Shown piece after piece: positions 1-10,518 of a DNA stretch of 64,000 nucleotides. The translations under genes and the position numbers were made by a program. Each line of letters opens with the position of its first letter. Positions within the stretch are counted from its first letter, which is position 1. The notes beneath the pieces were generated by a model that ran no database searches, was not told the DNA's origin, and saw only the letters and a program-made list of their open reading frames with translations. Source of the DNA: Enoplolaimus lenunculus (Eukaryota; Nematoda; Enoplea; Enoplida; Thoracostomopsidae); NCBI GenBank assembly GCA_030248215.1, contig JASANG010001772.1, positions 48,247-112,246 on the forward strand, given 5' to 3'.

Positions 1-149
1 CAATTTCATCAAGTGTCTTTTAAAATTTCGTCAACGTTTAACCCTGCCATAAACAACGCTATTAAAATTGTAAAACGCAAACATAGCTACAAGCCCTCCA
101 AATTTTGCCTTGACACAACTAATAATAATAATGCAATGATTGATTTCAG

Positions 150-344
150 AACGCCCGACGGAGTGAATCATTGCTTGCGCCAAGATACTCGGGTACCAGT
201 GTGTCTAGTACAAAACGGCTGTCGCATACTTCGTCAATATATAGTCAAAATTACAGCAATCAATATGGACCGTCTGACTCAAAATCTTTGTCTTCTGTGA
301 AGCGATCGAAACGGCAACCTACAGCTTGTTTGACCGCATCAAAG
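150..344 (+). CDS. Upstream gene exon a: Ser/Tyr/Lys-rich
   Basis: 65 codons, phase 0 to 0, between gatttcag and aag/gtaaat. Reads NARRSESLLAPRYSGTSVSS, TKRLSHTSSIYSQNYSNQYG, SKSLSSVKRSKRQ. Low complexity, basic at the end, no domain recognised. Supported by good splice sites at both ends, an open frame and phase fit with the exon at 690. It could be an N-terminal disordered region of the FERM-containing (or FERM-RasGEF-PLC) protein. The window begins just upstream. Confidence 0.55.
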
Positions 345-689
345 GTAAATTTATGACATGTGTTGTTGGGAATAAGCTGTAGCCTACACATTATTCGTGT
401 TGTCTTACAAAATTTGCCATTAATAAATTAGGAATAACGAAACATTTATCTTGTTTTGAATTTAAATGCCTTATCGTATCAAGCATTAGCGATAGTTTTA
501 TGTTTCGTACGAAATATCTTCGTTTACTTAGTGCATTGTTATAGAGATTTTACTACAGAACAACAACTTTTACCGAATATTTTTAACACCTGAATAAATT
601 TTGCCCCCCCCCTAGATAAGTTTCAACCTAGCTTGCAAGTCATTAAAATAGCAAGGTGAGCTGGCTACGGGCCTGGTATTTTATTTCAG

Positions 690-824
690 TCAGTTCAAAT
701 ATCTCGAGCGTCAAGTGGCACAAATCAACAATTGTATTCATCGGTTCCTGCGTCAGTTATGACACTGAAGCATTATCTGTTGTGCTACGTAAAATCGATG
801 GGCCCAACACATCCAAACGTACAG
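690..824 (+). CDS. Upstream gene exon b: helical segment
   Basis: 45 codons, phase 0 to 0, ttatttcag to cag/gtgtga. Reads SVQISRASSGTNQQLYSSVP, ASVMTLKHYLLCYVKSMGPT, HPNVQ. Its second half looks like an amphipathic helix. I do not recognise the domain (an alpha-helical MyTH4-like or FERM-associated module is possible, not shown). Clean acceptor, donor and phase chain with neighbours. Confidence 0.55.
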
Positions 825-1986
825 GTGTGATTAGTTAGAAAACGGTTAAATGTTTATTTTTACAAACTTTTGTTTTTGATTGCTGGAACTACAAATGGTG
901 TTAGAGAGCGATTTACTACCGCCGACAAATGTAAGCCTAAACTATGTCAAATAACTACTAAATAGAAGGGTTCCAACGGAATTCTGATTCGGGTTAAAAT
1001 TTCGTTAAAATTTCGGTTTTGAGTCCGACTGACTGCTGTTCCCATGCTGAAATTGTGATTTTTTGCTAATGTGCCTGTTGTTTCGTTCGTTTGCACTTAA
1101 TTTGTTTTTAAGTATTGCCACTTGTCACTTGAAAAGCATCTAGTAAAGCAAAATTATTTCACTGATTACCAAAATGTATTAACTGCAAGCGAAAATTAAG
1201 TTTTACCTCAAACGAATAACGAAATCTAAACTTTAAAATGTATTTCAGTGCGTCAAGCAATGATGCTTAGTCCCACAAATTTTGAAATACGCTCGATATA
1301 TGGTTCGCAGTATCTTTAATGCTTACTGCAGTGACAAGTATTCGTTTTGAGAGCTCTGTGCTGAATTGTACCAACAAACCAAAGATATTAAAAATATCGC
1401 CATTTCATGGAATTGGTTAATTTTTAAGTATCTGGGTCCTGTTATTTATGGTTTCACAAGACTTCATATTTAAACTATCGAAATGCTAAAAATGCATAAC
1501 TACATTTCAAATTAAACAAGCTGATCCAGTGCTCTGAGAATTAACAGCCTGCTCTGAGAATTGGCAGACCTCCATTAATATCATAAGTTTTACAACGTTT
1601 GTAGATCGCTAATACAGTGAGTGAGCTATACAAGAAACTTTTAATAAAACTGTGAACAATACAAACCGGCACACTGCGATAAAAGTCAAAAGTCGTACAA
1701 TTTCCTTTTAATAGAATTACTAAAATTTAAATTCCGCTTCCGATTAAACAACTTTGATTCCGATTTCGCTTCCGACAAAATATACTTCCGTTTGGAACCC
1801 TGTTAGATAGTAAACCCATATCTAACCCTTGCAAATTAATCATCAGGATGTATTCTGGTGAAGCAGACAGAGTTTCACTTTGAGTTGGCCAGTTCGATAT
1901 TGGGCAAAATTTCAGCGTGGGCTTTGATATATGCAGTTCAGTTTACCAAGTCGAAATACGTTATCATTATTTAACTTCGTTTTTAG

Positions 1987-2091
1987 GCGATGTTTCAAGA
2001 AGCAAAATGTTTCATGACAAGCTTACTAACGCAGAACAATCCTCAACATTTGTTGTTTGCCGATTGCGTTGCAGACGCCTTAAAATCTCAA
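1987..2091 (+). CDS. Upstream gene exon c: helical segment
   Basis: 35 codons, phase 0 to 0, cgtttttag to caa/gtgaat. Reads AMFQEAKCFMTSLLTQNNPQ, HLLFADCVADALKSQ. Predicted helical, no family assigned. First exon inside the left arm of the large inverted repeat; a second, inverted copy lies near 16,449-16,560. Confidence 0.5.
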
Positions 2092-3113
2092 GTGAATATT
2101 TTTGCCAGGGTCATTTTATACTAAATTGCACGTAGCATGCTAAATCATACAGGACGTTGTGCTTATTAACGCTCCGGTATCCTACATACCCAAATAAAAG
2201 CAAACAAGGTGATTGACACAAAATTTTAAAATGCGGAATCTTAACAGTTGGAGAGTTTATTCACAAAGCATTTATTTACAAAAAATTTAAACAATTCTTG
2301 ATTTTTAGAAGTCTTCTCATTGAGTTTTGGCAAGCTGCGCACGCACCTGGTAGGACACGGATCACGCAAATCACAGCTTAACTATAAAATATTAAACATT
2401 GTGTTTACATCTGAGTAAGGGTTGGAACCGGTCCGGTTTTTTTTCGGCCGGCCCCGCAAATTTCATATTTTTGGAGCACAAAACAAAACATCAAACAGTA
2501 TTGTGGTTGCATTGCCAACCAACTACTTGCATTACTTGTCAATCTGTCGTGAGATAATATAAACATAAATATAAACGTGCCCACACAAAACGTCCAGCTG
2601 AATAGCAGGAAAACAATTTTAAACGAATGTCCGGGCTTTGCGTGCGTCAGTAGACCTGAGGCATAAAGTAATACAATTACAATTCCGAATGGATTGATTT
2701 TACCAACAATCTGTGAGTTGTCGCCATTGGGCACCCCATCAGAATTTTTTTGTGATAAAATGATGAGCGGCCTAGATCTAAATTCCGGTTAAATTAAGCG
2801 TAAAATCGGTAACTTGCAAAAAATCAGGCAATGTATGCTACAAATAATATATAGATCAGCTGCGGTAGACATCGACAATCCAGTAGGATGTGTTGGGTGC
2901 CTGCGAATGACCAATCGTATGATGCAAAAAATTCGCCAAAAATATAATCGAAAAGTTCTCTGAGTTGGTACATTATTTGTTAAGTGTATGTCCCACGAAT
3001 CTCGACCTGTGAACCCTCCTTAAATTTTTTCTGGATTTACCACACCGCTCTCTCGCAACTGTTTGGTGGTTTTAGCATCTTTCAAATCATCATATATTAT
3101 AATTTGATTTCAG

Positions 3114-3173
3114 ATTTCGGATGCAGAGAAATTACTGAACGAAGAAACATTTATTGATAAAGAATATTTTGAA
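3114..3173 (+). CDS. Upstream gene exon d (tentative)
   Basis: Starts after tgatttcag with ISDAEKLLNEETFIDKEYFE and continues open to a stop at 3,189. The donor (gaa/gtttgt) is weak. If used, the exon is phase 0 to 0 and joins the F2-like exon at 3,522. Short and without own homology, hence low confidence. Confidence 0.35.
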
Positions 3174-3521
3174 GTTTGTGTTCAATGTTAAACTAATGTC
3201 ACATCCTTTTAATCACATCGTTTAATTTACTCTGGAAACAACTGACCTGGACCGATTTTTATTCCCGGCTGAATTGGAAGCTGACTGGTTCGGCGGAGAA
3301 GTTGCCCTCGGCTGACATTCTCTTCTGCAAATTGCCATTATTTTTCCCTACTATTGTTCTTGATAGGTGTATAGATTTAGTTTATACATTGTTGTGTGAA
3401 AATAATTTTTAGTTGCATTGCGAGGTTTTTTACTAAAATATGTTGACGTTGGTTGCAAGTATTGCAACAAGCTTGACTAGTTACATTATAGACCACGGAA
3501 ATGCTCGTGTTTGAGTTTCAG

Positions 3522-3806
3522 CTACAAGCCCGCATAGTGTCTGCAGGCCTGCCGTGTTCACGGGAAGATGCCGCAAAACTTGCAAGCATACAACTTCGGA
3601 TTGAAGATAATTGGCCAATCAATAGACGAACCGCGAACAGTGGCGCAATCAATGCTTCTATTAATCGAACACAGTCGCAAGTCGGACTCGCTCAACTTGG
3701 TCAATTTGGCATTATCCGCGATTTGATTCAAAAAATTATGGTCACCCCGTGGGAAGTGGATCAGTCGATATACGAATCCATAGGGGGGCCGTCTAAACCC
3801 AGCACC
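3522..3806 (+). CDS. FERM F2-like exon (talin type)
   Basis: 95 codons, phase 0 to 0, between gagtttcag and acc/gtaagg. Opens LQARIVSAGLPCSREDAAKL-ASIQLRIEDNW, which fits the FERM F2 start (talin YVQARDDILNGSHPVSFDKACEFAGFQCQIQFG; generic 'R..l..g.lpcs...a..la..q.q'). The following 60 residues (INASINRTQSQVG, IIRDLIQKIMVTPWEVDQSI) have no FERM match and may be an insertion or another module. The inverted copy (near 14,850-15,060) differs by small indels. Confidence 0.55.
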
Positions 3807-4236
3807 GTAAGGTTAGAACACACGGACGGATTCAAGATTTTTTGAAAAGTTGGGGCTTGAGTGAGACTCAACCCGCAGGTTAAGTTGACCCAATTGAATA
3901 ATAAAATTGTGTTTAAATTATTTTTAACTTGAATTTTTTTATATACAAGAAATTATTATGATGAATTTAAAAAACACAAATTTCTTACTCTGAAGCCATT
4001 AAATGTGCTGTATTTAAGAACATATTTACTGCTATTAATATACGCAGAAACAAGTCACTTAATTTATGTATGTTCTTAATCTAAATTTAGCCGTTATTAT
4101 GTTTTCGCCGATAAATCATACATAATTTAAATTTTCGTCTTGGACTTAACTTAGGTTGCGAAATTGAAGCATTTGGTGACGCTTTTGTTCCCTTATTTGA
4201 ACACGGGGTGCCGTGTAAATCGTTTATGTTTACGTT

Positions 4237-4671
4237 TACTGTAGTAACCCGAGTAAAAGGGGGGACTGATATTTATTTGGCCTCTCCAGAGGGTACCCCC
4301 CTTGTTATTCGGTTACGGACTGTTATTTATTTTTAACCCACGCTCCGCCGCCCTTCGTTACTGATATATATCCGCTACTGCAATTGTCCGTTGAATTAAA
4401 CGTTTATTTGTCTGGTGTCAGTAGCTTGAGCGATAATACAAGGTTGTACTTAGAAATGTACTTTCAAAATTTAAGTACGCTTTTAAGGTTCGAACTCAAA
4501 TTATTTGGTCCTGGAGTCATTTATGCGCTACAGTTGGGGTTCATTGACATTTATGGACTCTAATTAGGATTTAGGGACTCTATCAGCTTACGGAATCTTA
4601 TTAGGGATATGGATCCAATTAATTCGGACTCGAAATGGGGACCACCCCCTCTTAGTCGAGTCAATACAGTA
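4237..4671. mobile_element. TA-flanked MITE (CTGTAGTRACCCG family)
   Basis: TA then ctgtagtaacccgag at the left; tcgagtcaatacag then TA at the right. 435 bp, non-coding, containing 'tatggactctaattaggatt' and a GC-rich ccacgctccgccgccc. TA duplication and short inverted ends suggest a Tc1/mariner-type nonautonomous element. Also present inverted in the right arm (about 14,010-14,410). Confidence 0.7.
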
Positions 4672-4690
4672 ATGCTTGAATATTTTTCAG

Positions 4691-4880
4691 AAACGGTTCG
4701 AACATGCAACGAAATACGTCATGCAACTGGTTTGGACCACATTGGTTTCATACGAACTTTTCGTTGTCAATTTTTTCACGTTGTATTCGACATCAAGAAA
4801 TGATGTTCAACCATGACACTCTTTCACGATGTTTGCCACTAGAATTTCAACACAATACAGCAGTAGTTCGATTAATAAAG
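4691..4880 (+). CDS. Possible exon within FERM gene, frame unclear
   Basis: Bounded by atatttttcag and aag/gtatat, but no single frame fits its neighbours: the + frame from the acceptor reads RFEHATKYVMQLVWTTLVSY-ELFVV and then stops, another frame reads through to LPLEFQHNTAVVRLIK. The inverted copy lacks one G in the middle, which alters the frame. Either a base error sits here or the true donor is internal. Recorded as exon-like only. Confidence 0.3.
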
Positions 4881-4987
4881 GTATATTGTTTTGTAGTGTA
4901 AAAGTAGAAATATTCGTTTTTGGATTTCACACTTTTCCTATCCACCATGATAAAGAAATATGTCACAAAATTCAAACTAATTTACAG

Positions 4988-5102
4988 GTTTTTATCCAAT
5001 AGAGTTACACAGTATTTGACCAGACCACATTATCGCTATCAGCGTTTTACCGAAATAATAAATGCTGATACAGAGGTGATTGGTGAATTTCTACCACCGT
5101 CA
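4988..5102 (+). CDS. FERM F2 end exon
   Basis: Acceptor aatttacag, one base then 38 codons, donor tca/gtaaaa giving phase 0. Reads FLSNRVTQYLTRPHYRYQRF, TEIINADTEVIGEFLPPS. 'EFLP' is the conserved F2 element (talin LDLKDFLPKEYVK; merlin FLPKRV). The next exon continues the talin order. Confidence 0.55.
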
Positions 5103-5327
5103 GTAAAATTTTCATTAAACAAATGGTAAAGTCGGACAAATTTTGACTTCTGTGCTATGTATGCAAACAATTAGATATGTATAGTTTCTACATTTTTGTT
5201 CTATTAAATATTTCGTTGTCGACGCCATTTCAATATTAACTATAATATACACTGAAATTGTGCTTCGCTTGCCGTTCTAATACGGTTGTTTATCACCAAA
5301 GCTGTATCATGTTTGTATTTTGTACAG

Positions 5328-5477
5328 ATTCACAAAAGAAAACTGTTTCATGCTCCGGTATATGAGAGCGAAATTGGAATGAAGCAACTGTATATTCAAA
5401 CATGCAAACAACTTCCGGCGTTTGGCTGCAGAGTATTTACAGTACGAGAAAATTACAGAAGAAAAACCATAAAAACG
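5328..5477 (+). CDS. FERM F2-F3 exon (talin type)
   Basis: 50 codons, phase 0 to 0, ttgtacag to acg/gtaatt. Reads IHKRKLFHAPVYESEIGMKQ, LYIQTCKQLPAFGCRVFTVR, EN...KTIKT. Aligns well with talin GERKIFQAHKNCGQMSEIEA KVRYVKLARSLKTYGVSFFL VKEKMKGKNK: the last F2 helix and first F3 strand. 'YI..CK.LPAFGCRVFTV' is the FERM 'Yl..a..l..yGv.ff.v' motif. The inverted copy at 13,199-13,345 is frameshifted. Confidence 0.75.
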
Positions 5478-5507
5478 GTAATTGTAATTTTATTACCAAC
5501 CCCGTAT

Positions 5508-5862
5508 TCACAACAATGGTTGGATGTCTGAAACCCTACTTAAATACGGCTTAGTACTTAAGAGTGCGCTAAGCAATTGCTTATCTGTTTTGTCGGTTTA
5601 AAGGCGTACATATGTTAAGTAAATACTAAATAAAGCCACTGACAAAATTTAAACATTGGTTTAGTTAAGATTGTAGACTCGTGATGCCTCCTTAGTATAA
5701 AGCAAAACTATGACTTTGTTCTTATGACAATGGCTCACACATCTGGCTTTTTCGCTCAATCAGCTTAGTATTTGGTCAAGTCAGCGATCTAAATAATTAT
5801 TTAAATGTAGCTTAAGTAATTACCTAAGTAAGATTTCAGAGTAACATTGGCCAACATTCAGA
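5508..5862. mobile_element. ACTTAAGT-type MITE, second copy
   Basis: Left end caatggttggatgtctgaaa, right end ttcagagtaacattggcca, with internal cttaagt/acttaagc strings and a shared core (agcaaaactatgactttg). Lies in the intron just after the FERM exon 5,328-5,477. Confidence 0.65.
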
Positions 5863-6595
5863 TGGCAGTTGTAATGCCTATTAAAAGTGCTTTTGTTTGT
5901 CCAAAAATTACGGGAGGGAAATATCCCATCTATCCGCCCTTATATACACCCTGACAGATATCTTATGTGCGCTTTGTTTTGTGCTACCGTATAAACACAG
6001 AAAACTACAGCAGTTCATAGAGAATACATGAATAAATTCTGCAAAAAGATGTTGCAATATATACAAGATGAATGTTTTTAAATAGCAGGTTAAAAGACGT
6101 TCATTAAAACAGTGCGATTTACATAATTACAAGTTTAAGCAGTATCATATAGATCCTTTCACGAAAATTTAGCAGCGGATGCGGTGGGGCTCGAACCTGT
6201 TAAATAAATTAGTAACAACCGACACAACACGCAAAAGCGTCTAATTTAAACAGAATTCGTGAACAGATAATGTAAGGTCACTTCTGCACAGTTAAGGTAC
6301 CTAAAGTTATAATTAGTGATTAAACACCCAACAGCACAGTAAAATGATGTTCCCAGAGACTGTGGCGTCGCGTGAAACATTGCCAGTTTCGCATATACAG
6401 TAGATTTACGTTTTGTCTCATAATATGACGGTTGTGGCGTTCGTATGCAAATGAACAAACCAACGAACAACCAGCTAAACACAACCTGTTTGAGGCTGGG
6501 TTGCGTGTATACTGCCCGAACTCGTCAAAATTCTTCTGAATTAAGAATAGTGTATATAATTTGTTTCGCGTAAAATATAATGTATTTTTTTTCAG

Positions 6596-6767
6596 GCATT
6601 GCGACTTCTCGGTTTAAGCAAGCAGCATCTGGTGGTATTAGACAGCGATACAAAAGCAGTGATTAAAACTGCTAAAACGTACAATCTTCAACAGTGGCGG
6701 ATCGGAAATTGCATTTCAAAAAATCAAATCACCTTCGAGTTCAAACGCAGTCGTTGGATGTTTTCAG
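6596..6767 (+). CDS. FERM F3 (PTB-like) exon
   Basis: 57.3 codons after tttttttcag, donor g/gtctgt (phase 1). Reads ALRLLGLSKQHLVVLDSDTK, AVIKTAKTYNLQQWRIGNCI, SKNQITFEFKRSRWMFS. Follows talin F3 LVPRLLGITKECVMRVDEKT KEVIQEWNLTNIKRWAASPK SFTLDFGDYQDGYYSV. This PTB-like lobe is the integrin/NPxY- and lipid-binding part in talins and kindlins; the ligand here is unknown. Kindlin, KRIT1 or a novel FERM protein remain possible. Confidence 0.78.
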
Positions 6768-6927
6768 GTCTGTGATAAAATAGTTTTAGTCGGGTTTTTA
6801 TTAATTATATTTTTTGCGAAACAAACGCAATTGTCGGTTGGCGTTTTAGTTGGAATTACTACATTGTTTCAAAGATTACGTAAAAAATATATGCTGTGAA
6901 CCAGCGTTTATTATTTTGCCAATCTAG

Positions 6928-6992
6928 ACACCGGAACCGCTGAACTATTGAAAGTTGACGTAAACTTTGAACTAATGGCGTCTCATGTTCGG
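6928..6992 (+). CDS. FERM F3 C-terminal helix exon
   Basis: Acceptor ccaatctag; two bases complete Asp, giving DTGTAELLKVDVNFELMASH-VR before gttcct. Fits the F3 helix of talin (QTTEGEQIAQLIAGYIDIIL). Ends in phase 0, the phase in which the RasGEF exon at 18,063 starts. The donor is non-consensus and the open frame continues to a stop at about 7,120, so the 3' border is uncertain. Confidence 0.5.
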
Positions 6993-7503
6993 GTTCCTAC
7001 AAATATTAATGGGTTCGGATTCGAATCTGCAAAATGCCGCTTTGGTAAATTCATCCTGGTATATTACATGACACGTAATACGTTTTTGAAAAAATCGGAA
7101 AAACTCGCTTTGACGCTTTAAACATTTCGAAACGATGCCGCAACGTTCAGTGTTAATAATTATACTAATTAGCGTGTAAGTCTAAAATTTTCAGATATTA
7201 ACCACAATTCATTAAGAATTATCGAGTGTAAAAATGAGGTATTTAGTATATTTCGATCTGTAAAACTGTTCTGCAACCGAGAGTAGCAAGCGAAATAAAA
7301 AATCTGACAAATGCGGACCAGCAGATTGTTCAAATATATGTAATGGTGCAGTTTTGTTCGTTTCGTTAAAAATTTCGAGAACTCGTATTTGCCTTTTCTC
7401 GGTTCAAATACGTTTGTTTTTTCAAAGTTAGTAGATTTTCAATCGGAAATTAATAATTACATTTCAAATTTGACTGCTGTTGTCGGAATGAAATGTAAGC
7501 CGA

Positions 7504-7661
7504 GTGAGAGTGTGCACGTTTGCGTTTCGAGCGAATGTGATTTTAGTGCAATCAAATGCTGATTTACGCGCGATTGGAATTGCACTATGGGAAATAATGG
7601 TGGCGTGTGGAAATATTCGCATTGATCTTGAACCTGTCACTGGTAAACGATTGACCATTTA
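7504..7661 (+). CDS. Kinase C-lobe-like open frame (weak)
   Basis: Open frame ending in a stop at 7,659-7,661. It reads RANVILVQSNADLRAIGIAL, WEIMVACGNIRIDLEPVTGK. 'SNADLRAIGIALWEIM' resembles protein-kinase subdomain IX (SDVWSFGILLWEI), where Asp and Gly/Trp are key. No other kinase motif is seen nearby. The inverted copy (11,059 onward, - strand) keeps the same residues even where the left copy's candidate acceptor is changed. It could be a kinase-like/KIND-like exon or a coincidence. Confidence 0.25.
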
Positions 7662-8008
7662 GTGATATCTCTTTAAAATGAATATTAGCCTTTAAGTGAC
7701 AAAATTGAATTCCAATTTTATAGTAATTTTTTCAAAAGTTGAATCTGTAATACTTACGTATGCTAAACCACCTACAAAAACAAAACGCACCCCACACTTA
7801 GCAACCATTGTTTATACTTGTTGTATTTAGTATAAAATCTTTTTATTTCATTTTAGCTAAAAATGTTTAATCTGCACAAATTTTTAACTTCAATAATTAT
7901 AATACTTAACCTCTTTTCTAGTAGAGCATACTATAAGCAACGGTATCCCAAACGTTACACAATGTGTAGTGTTTGACAATTATTGTGAGTACTTATACAC
8001 AGTAGATT

Positions 8009-8390
8009 CTCAACAATGGCTGGTTTCTAAAATCTTACTTAAGTATTTACTTATGTTATACTTAAGTAATTACTTAAGTCGCCGACTTAACTAAATACTG
8101 AAATTGTCGAGCAAAAACAAATGCCAAATGTCGTCAGCCATTGTCATAACAAGAAAGTAACTGTTTTGCTTTATGTTGAAGAGGGACCAATATTCTAAAA
8201 ATTCATTTTGACCATGGTTAGTATGCCTGAAAGGTAAATTTGTAATTAATCAAATTTAATCAACGACTTAAGTATTTACTTAACTTAAGTACAGTCTTAA
8301 AACCACAAAATGGTTAAGTAGTTATTTAACACGTGCTTAAGTACTAAGTCGTACTTAAGTAGGGTTTTGGAAGCCCAGCCATTAGCTGAG
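8009..8390. mobile_element. ACTTAAGT-type inverted-ended MITE
   Basis: Ends are inverted: caacaatggctggtttctaa at the left and ttggaagcccagccattag at the right, each followed inward by strings of ACTTAAGT. About 380 bp, no coding capacity. Relatives: 5,508-5,862; 45,925-46,290 with 46,672-46,830; partial copies near 38,540, 40,622 and 45,560. Likely a nonautonomous DNA transposon family; the transposase superfamily is unknown. Confidence 0.7.
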
Positions 8391-8394
8391 AATC

Positions 8395-8480
8395 TTCTCG
8401 GGCTTAAGCGTCAATCTCTTCTAGCTAGTCAGTCATTTTAAACGTCTCCTACCCGAGAGATTTAGATTCAAATCCGAGCT
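8395..8480. repeat. Degenerate tRNA-like/SINE-like fragment
   Basis: Contains ctcgggcttaagcgtcaatc, tagctagtcagtca and gattcaaatccgagc, clearly related to the tRNA-like core of the TTAA elements but without the TTAA ends. A similar stray copy is at about 35,625-35,705 (ctatagctgagtggtaatcg). They suggest the core was once a free SINE-like unit. Confidence 0.5.
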
Positions 8481-9068
8481 TGAAACTTGATAACAGTTGA
8501 GATAAAATATATTCCTGTAAGATAAGGTAAGTGAAAAAATTTTCAATTACTACGGCGTAATAACTGTGTGACCTGTAAACAGAGTCGTGCACAGTGCTCC
8601 GCAGACCTCCAGTCGGTAGGGGCTCGGCCTTAAAAGGGCCCGGCATGCTAAATTGAGCATTAAAAACTCAACTGTGATTCAAATGTTAAGTTTTTGGTGC
8701 ATTTTTGAATGCGAAAACATACGACTCGCGTATCGCTACGCCTGACACGTGAAGTTGTATTAAATTAGTGTGTATCGCGTGTTCTTGAACCACGTCAACG
8801 TTACTCAATATGGTACAAATTTCAAATTTTTTTATTTCAACCACGCATAAACGGAGCGAGTAGGCGACAACAACTCAGCGACAGTTTATAAATTTTTAGC
8901 AATTCACAAAGATACACTCAACAATTGTTCAGTGTTCTGCATCCATCAAAATCATTCGTCAACAGAGATCGCTCTTCATAAATTAGAGCTTGAGCGATTA
9001 CAATTTTTAACAATTTTTCCTGAAGAGATTGCATTCCAGGTAACTGGTATTGTAGACCATATTCTTTA

Positions 9069-9213
9069 ATGGCTATAGCATCTATTACCAGTTAGCGACA
9101 GGTTATCAAATGGACGAACTGTGATATTCTGTCAAGAAATTTTTAACAGCGGCAGAAAACATCTGCCACTGGTAAAATTTCATTACGGTTGATCTATTGG
9201 CCAGTGATAGGTG
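9069..9213. mobile_element. Short inverted-ended element, copy
   Basis: About 145 bp bounded by agcatctattaccagttagc and ggccagtgataggtgct. Same family as 30,294-30,485; lies in the unduplicated spacer between left arm and direct repeat. Confidence 0.55.
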
Positions 9214-9312
9214 CTACACAAAGCTGAGAAACGGCTTTATTTTATGTATCGTGCTCGGAGGTCTAAAAGTCGATGTTTGTCCGTCTGTCCGTCTGACGAG
9301 AATCTCTGGAAC

Positions 9313-10518
9313 CGCAGAATTGATTTTGATAACGTTTTTTGTTTTAAAGTTTATTATGCTTGGTGTTTAAAATTCTAAGCATTATATTATCTACAGGCTA
9401 ATTTGAGTTATTAAACGTAAAAGTATGACTTTTTTTACATTATTTTACTAATTATTAGTGGTACAAGCGATTCAATTTCAGTACTGAATGCTTTTGGTTG
9501 CAAAAAATAGGGCCGGATTAATATTTTGCACCAGAGCTTAAATGGAAATAATTAATTCTTTGTCTGAGTTATCGGTTAGCCCACCCTTACCGTCGTTTGC
9601 CCAAAAATGCTTGCATTTTGAAACTTTTTGCATATTTGAGCTTCTGATGAAATCGTTTGATCATTCCATGCTCAAATCTTAATTTTTGTAAAATTCGATT
9701 TTTAAGGCCATAAGTTCAGCCTCCTGGTACTCAAAACTTTTATTTTTCCATAAGTTGGACAAATGATATATCAGTAACTCTTTAGGCAGATGTCTGATTG
9801 GGAAACATTTAACAATATTCGTCTTAACTCCGCAACCTGTGTCAAATGGTATATAATTTGTATAATTTTTCGACAAAAACATTTCGAGTCCAGTGGAGGA
9901 ATTTGGGACCTTAAAATTCTAAATTTTAAAAATATAAGTTTTGGCGTGGAATAACCGGAGGAAGTCATCAGAACATCAGAAACTTATGAGTGAAGCGAAC
10001 TAAACGCTGGCGAGAAAACTGAATAAATTCTGACAGTAAAACTACTGTTATACCTACGGGTTTACTATGCTATTGAGAGTTGTGTACCATAGGGTATTTG
10101 CGCATGAATAATGTACATAGCAAGTATGTACGAGCTTCGCTTACACTACGACTGGTAGTTGCGAGATATTTCACAAATTTTTAAAAATTGCGTAGTTTTT
10201 TGTTTGTATCTTTAGTAAAAACTTAAAAATAACTTGGCAAAAGTTGGTTTAATGCGCCACTTCGGTTAGTTTTTGTTCTGAACAGATATTTTTCAACAAA
10301 AGTGCTTTGGACTGAATTCTGGAAAATGTCCCCGAAATTACGATTATAAAAATGTAATCAAATGCCTATAACCAGTTATTTTTGCTTACACACATTTTTC
10401 AAATTAGCTGAGAAACTTAGTGCAGTTAAAGTAAAATATCGAATTTACGACAATTGGTCATGCCGAAAAGGTGGCGCCCGGCAGTATCCTAAACCCATGT
10501 CTTAGCCTGAGCATAATC
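9313..10518 (+). repeat. Direct repeat copy 1 (1.2 kb)
   Basis: Starts at cgcagaattg and ends at gcataatc; repeated directly at 16,724-17,930 with only a handful of differences. No gene recognised in it; the short - strand open frames are not convincing. Upstream (about 9,260-9,312) lies a tccgtctgtccgtctg string typical of old repeats. Confidence 0.95.

Larger units (their letters stand above)
1837..8215 (+). repeat. Left arm of large inverted repeat
   Basis: About 6.4 kb that reappears in reverse complement at 10,518-16,697. Landmarks pair symmetrically, for example the string at 7,464-7,658 with 11,059-11,253, and 5,328-5,477 with 13,199-13,345. It contains FERM exons, a TA-flanked element (4,237-4,671) and an ACTTAAGT-type element. 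This arm has the intact reading frames. Confidence 0.95.
8391..9312. other. Unduplicated spacer
   Basis: Lies between left arm and first direct-repeat copy, present once. Holds the tRNA-like fragment, a short inverted-ended element (9,069-9,213) and a tccgtctgtccgtctg string near 9,280. No gene seen. Confidence 0.6.

Noticed and set aside
6246-6482. - strand frame MFSWLFVGLFICIRTPQPSY
   Set aside because: Intronic, not kept in the inverted copy beyond its first part, no homology recognised.
9679-9968. - strand frames in the 1.2-kb direct repeat
   Set aside because: Conserved only because the block is duplicated; no motif, splice site or start context.
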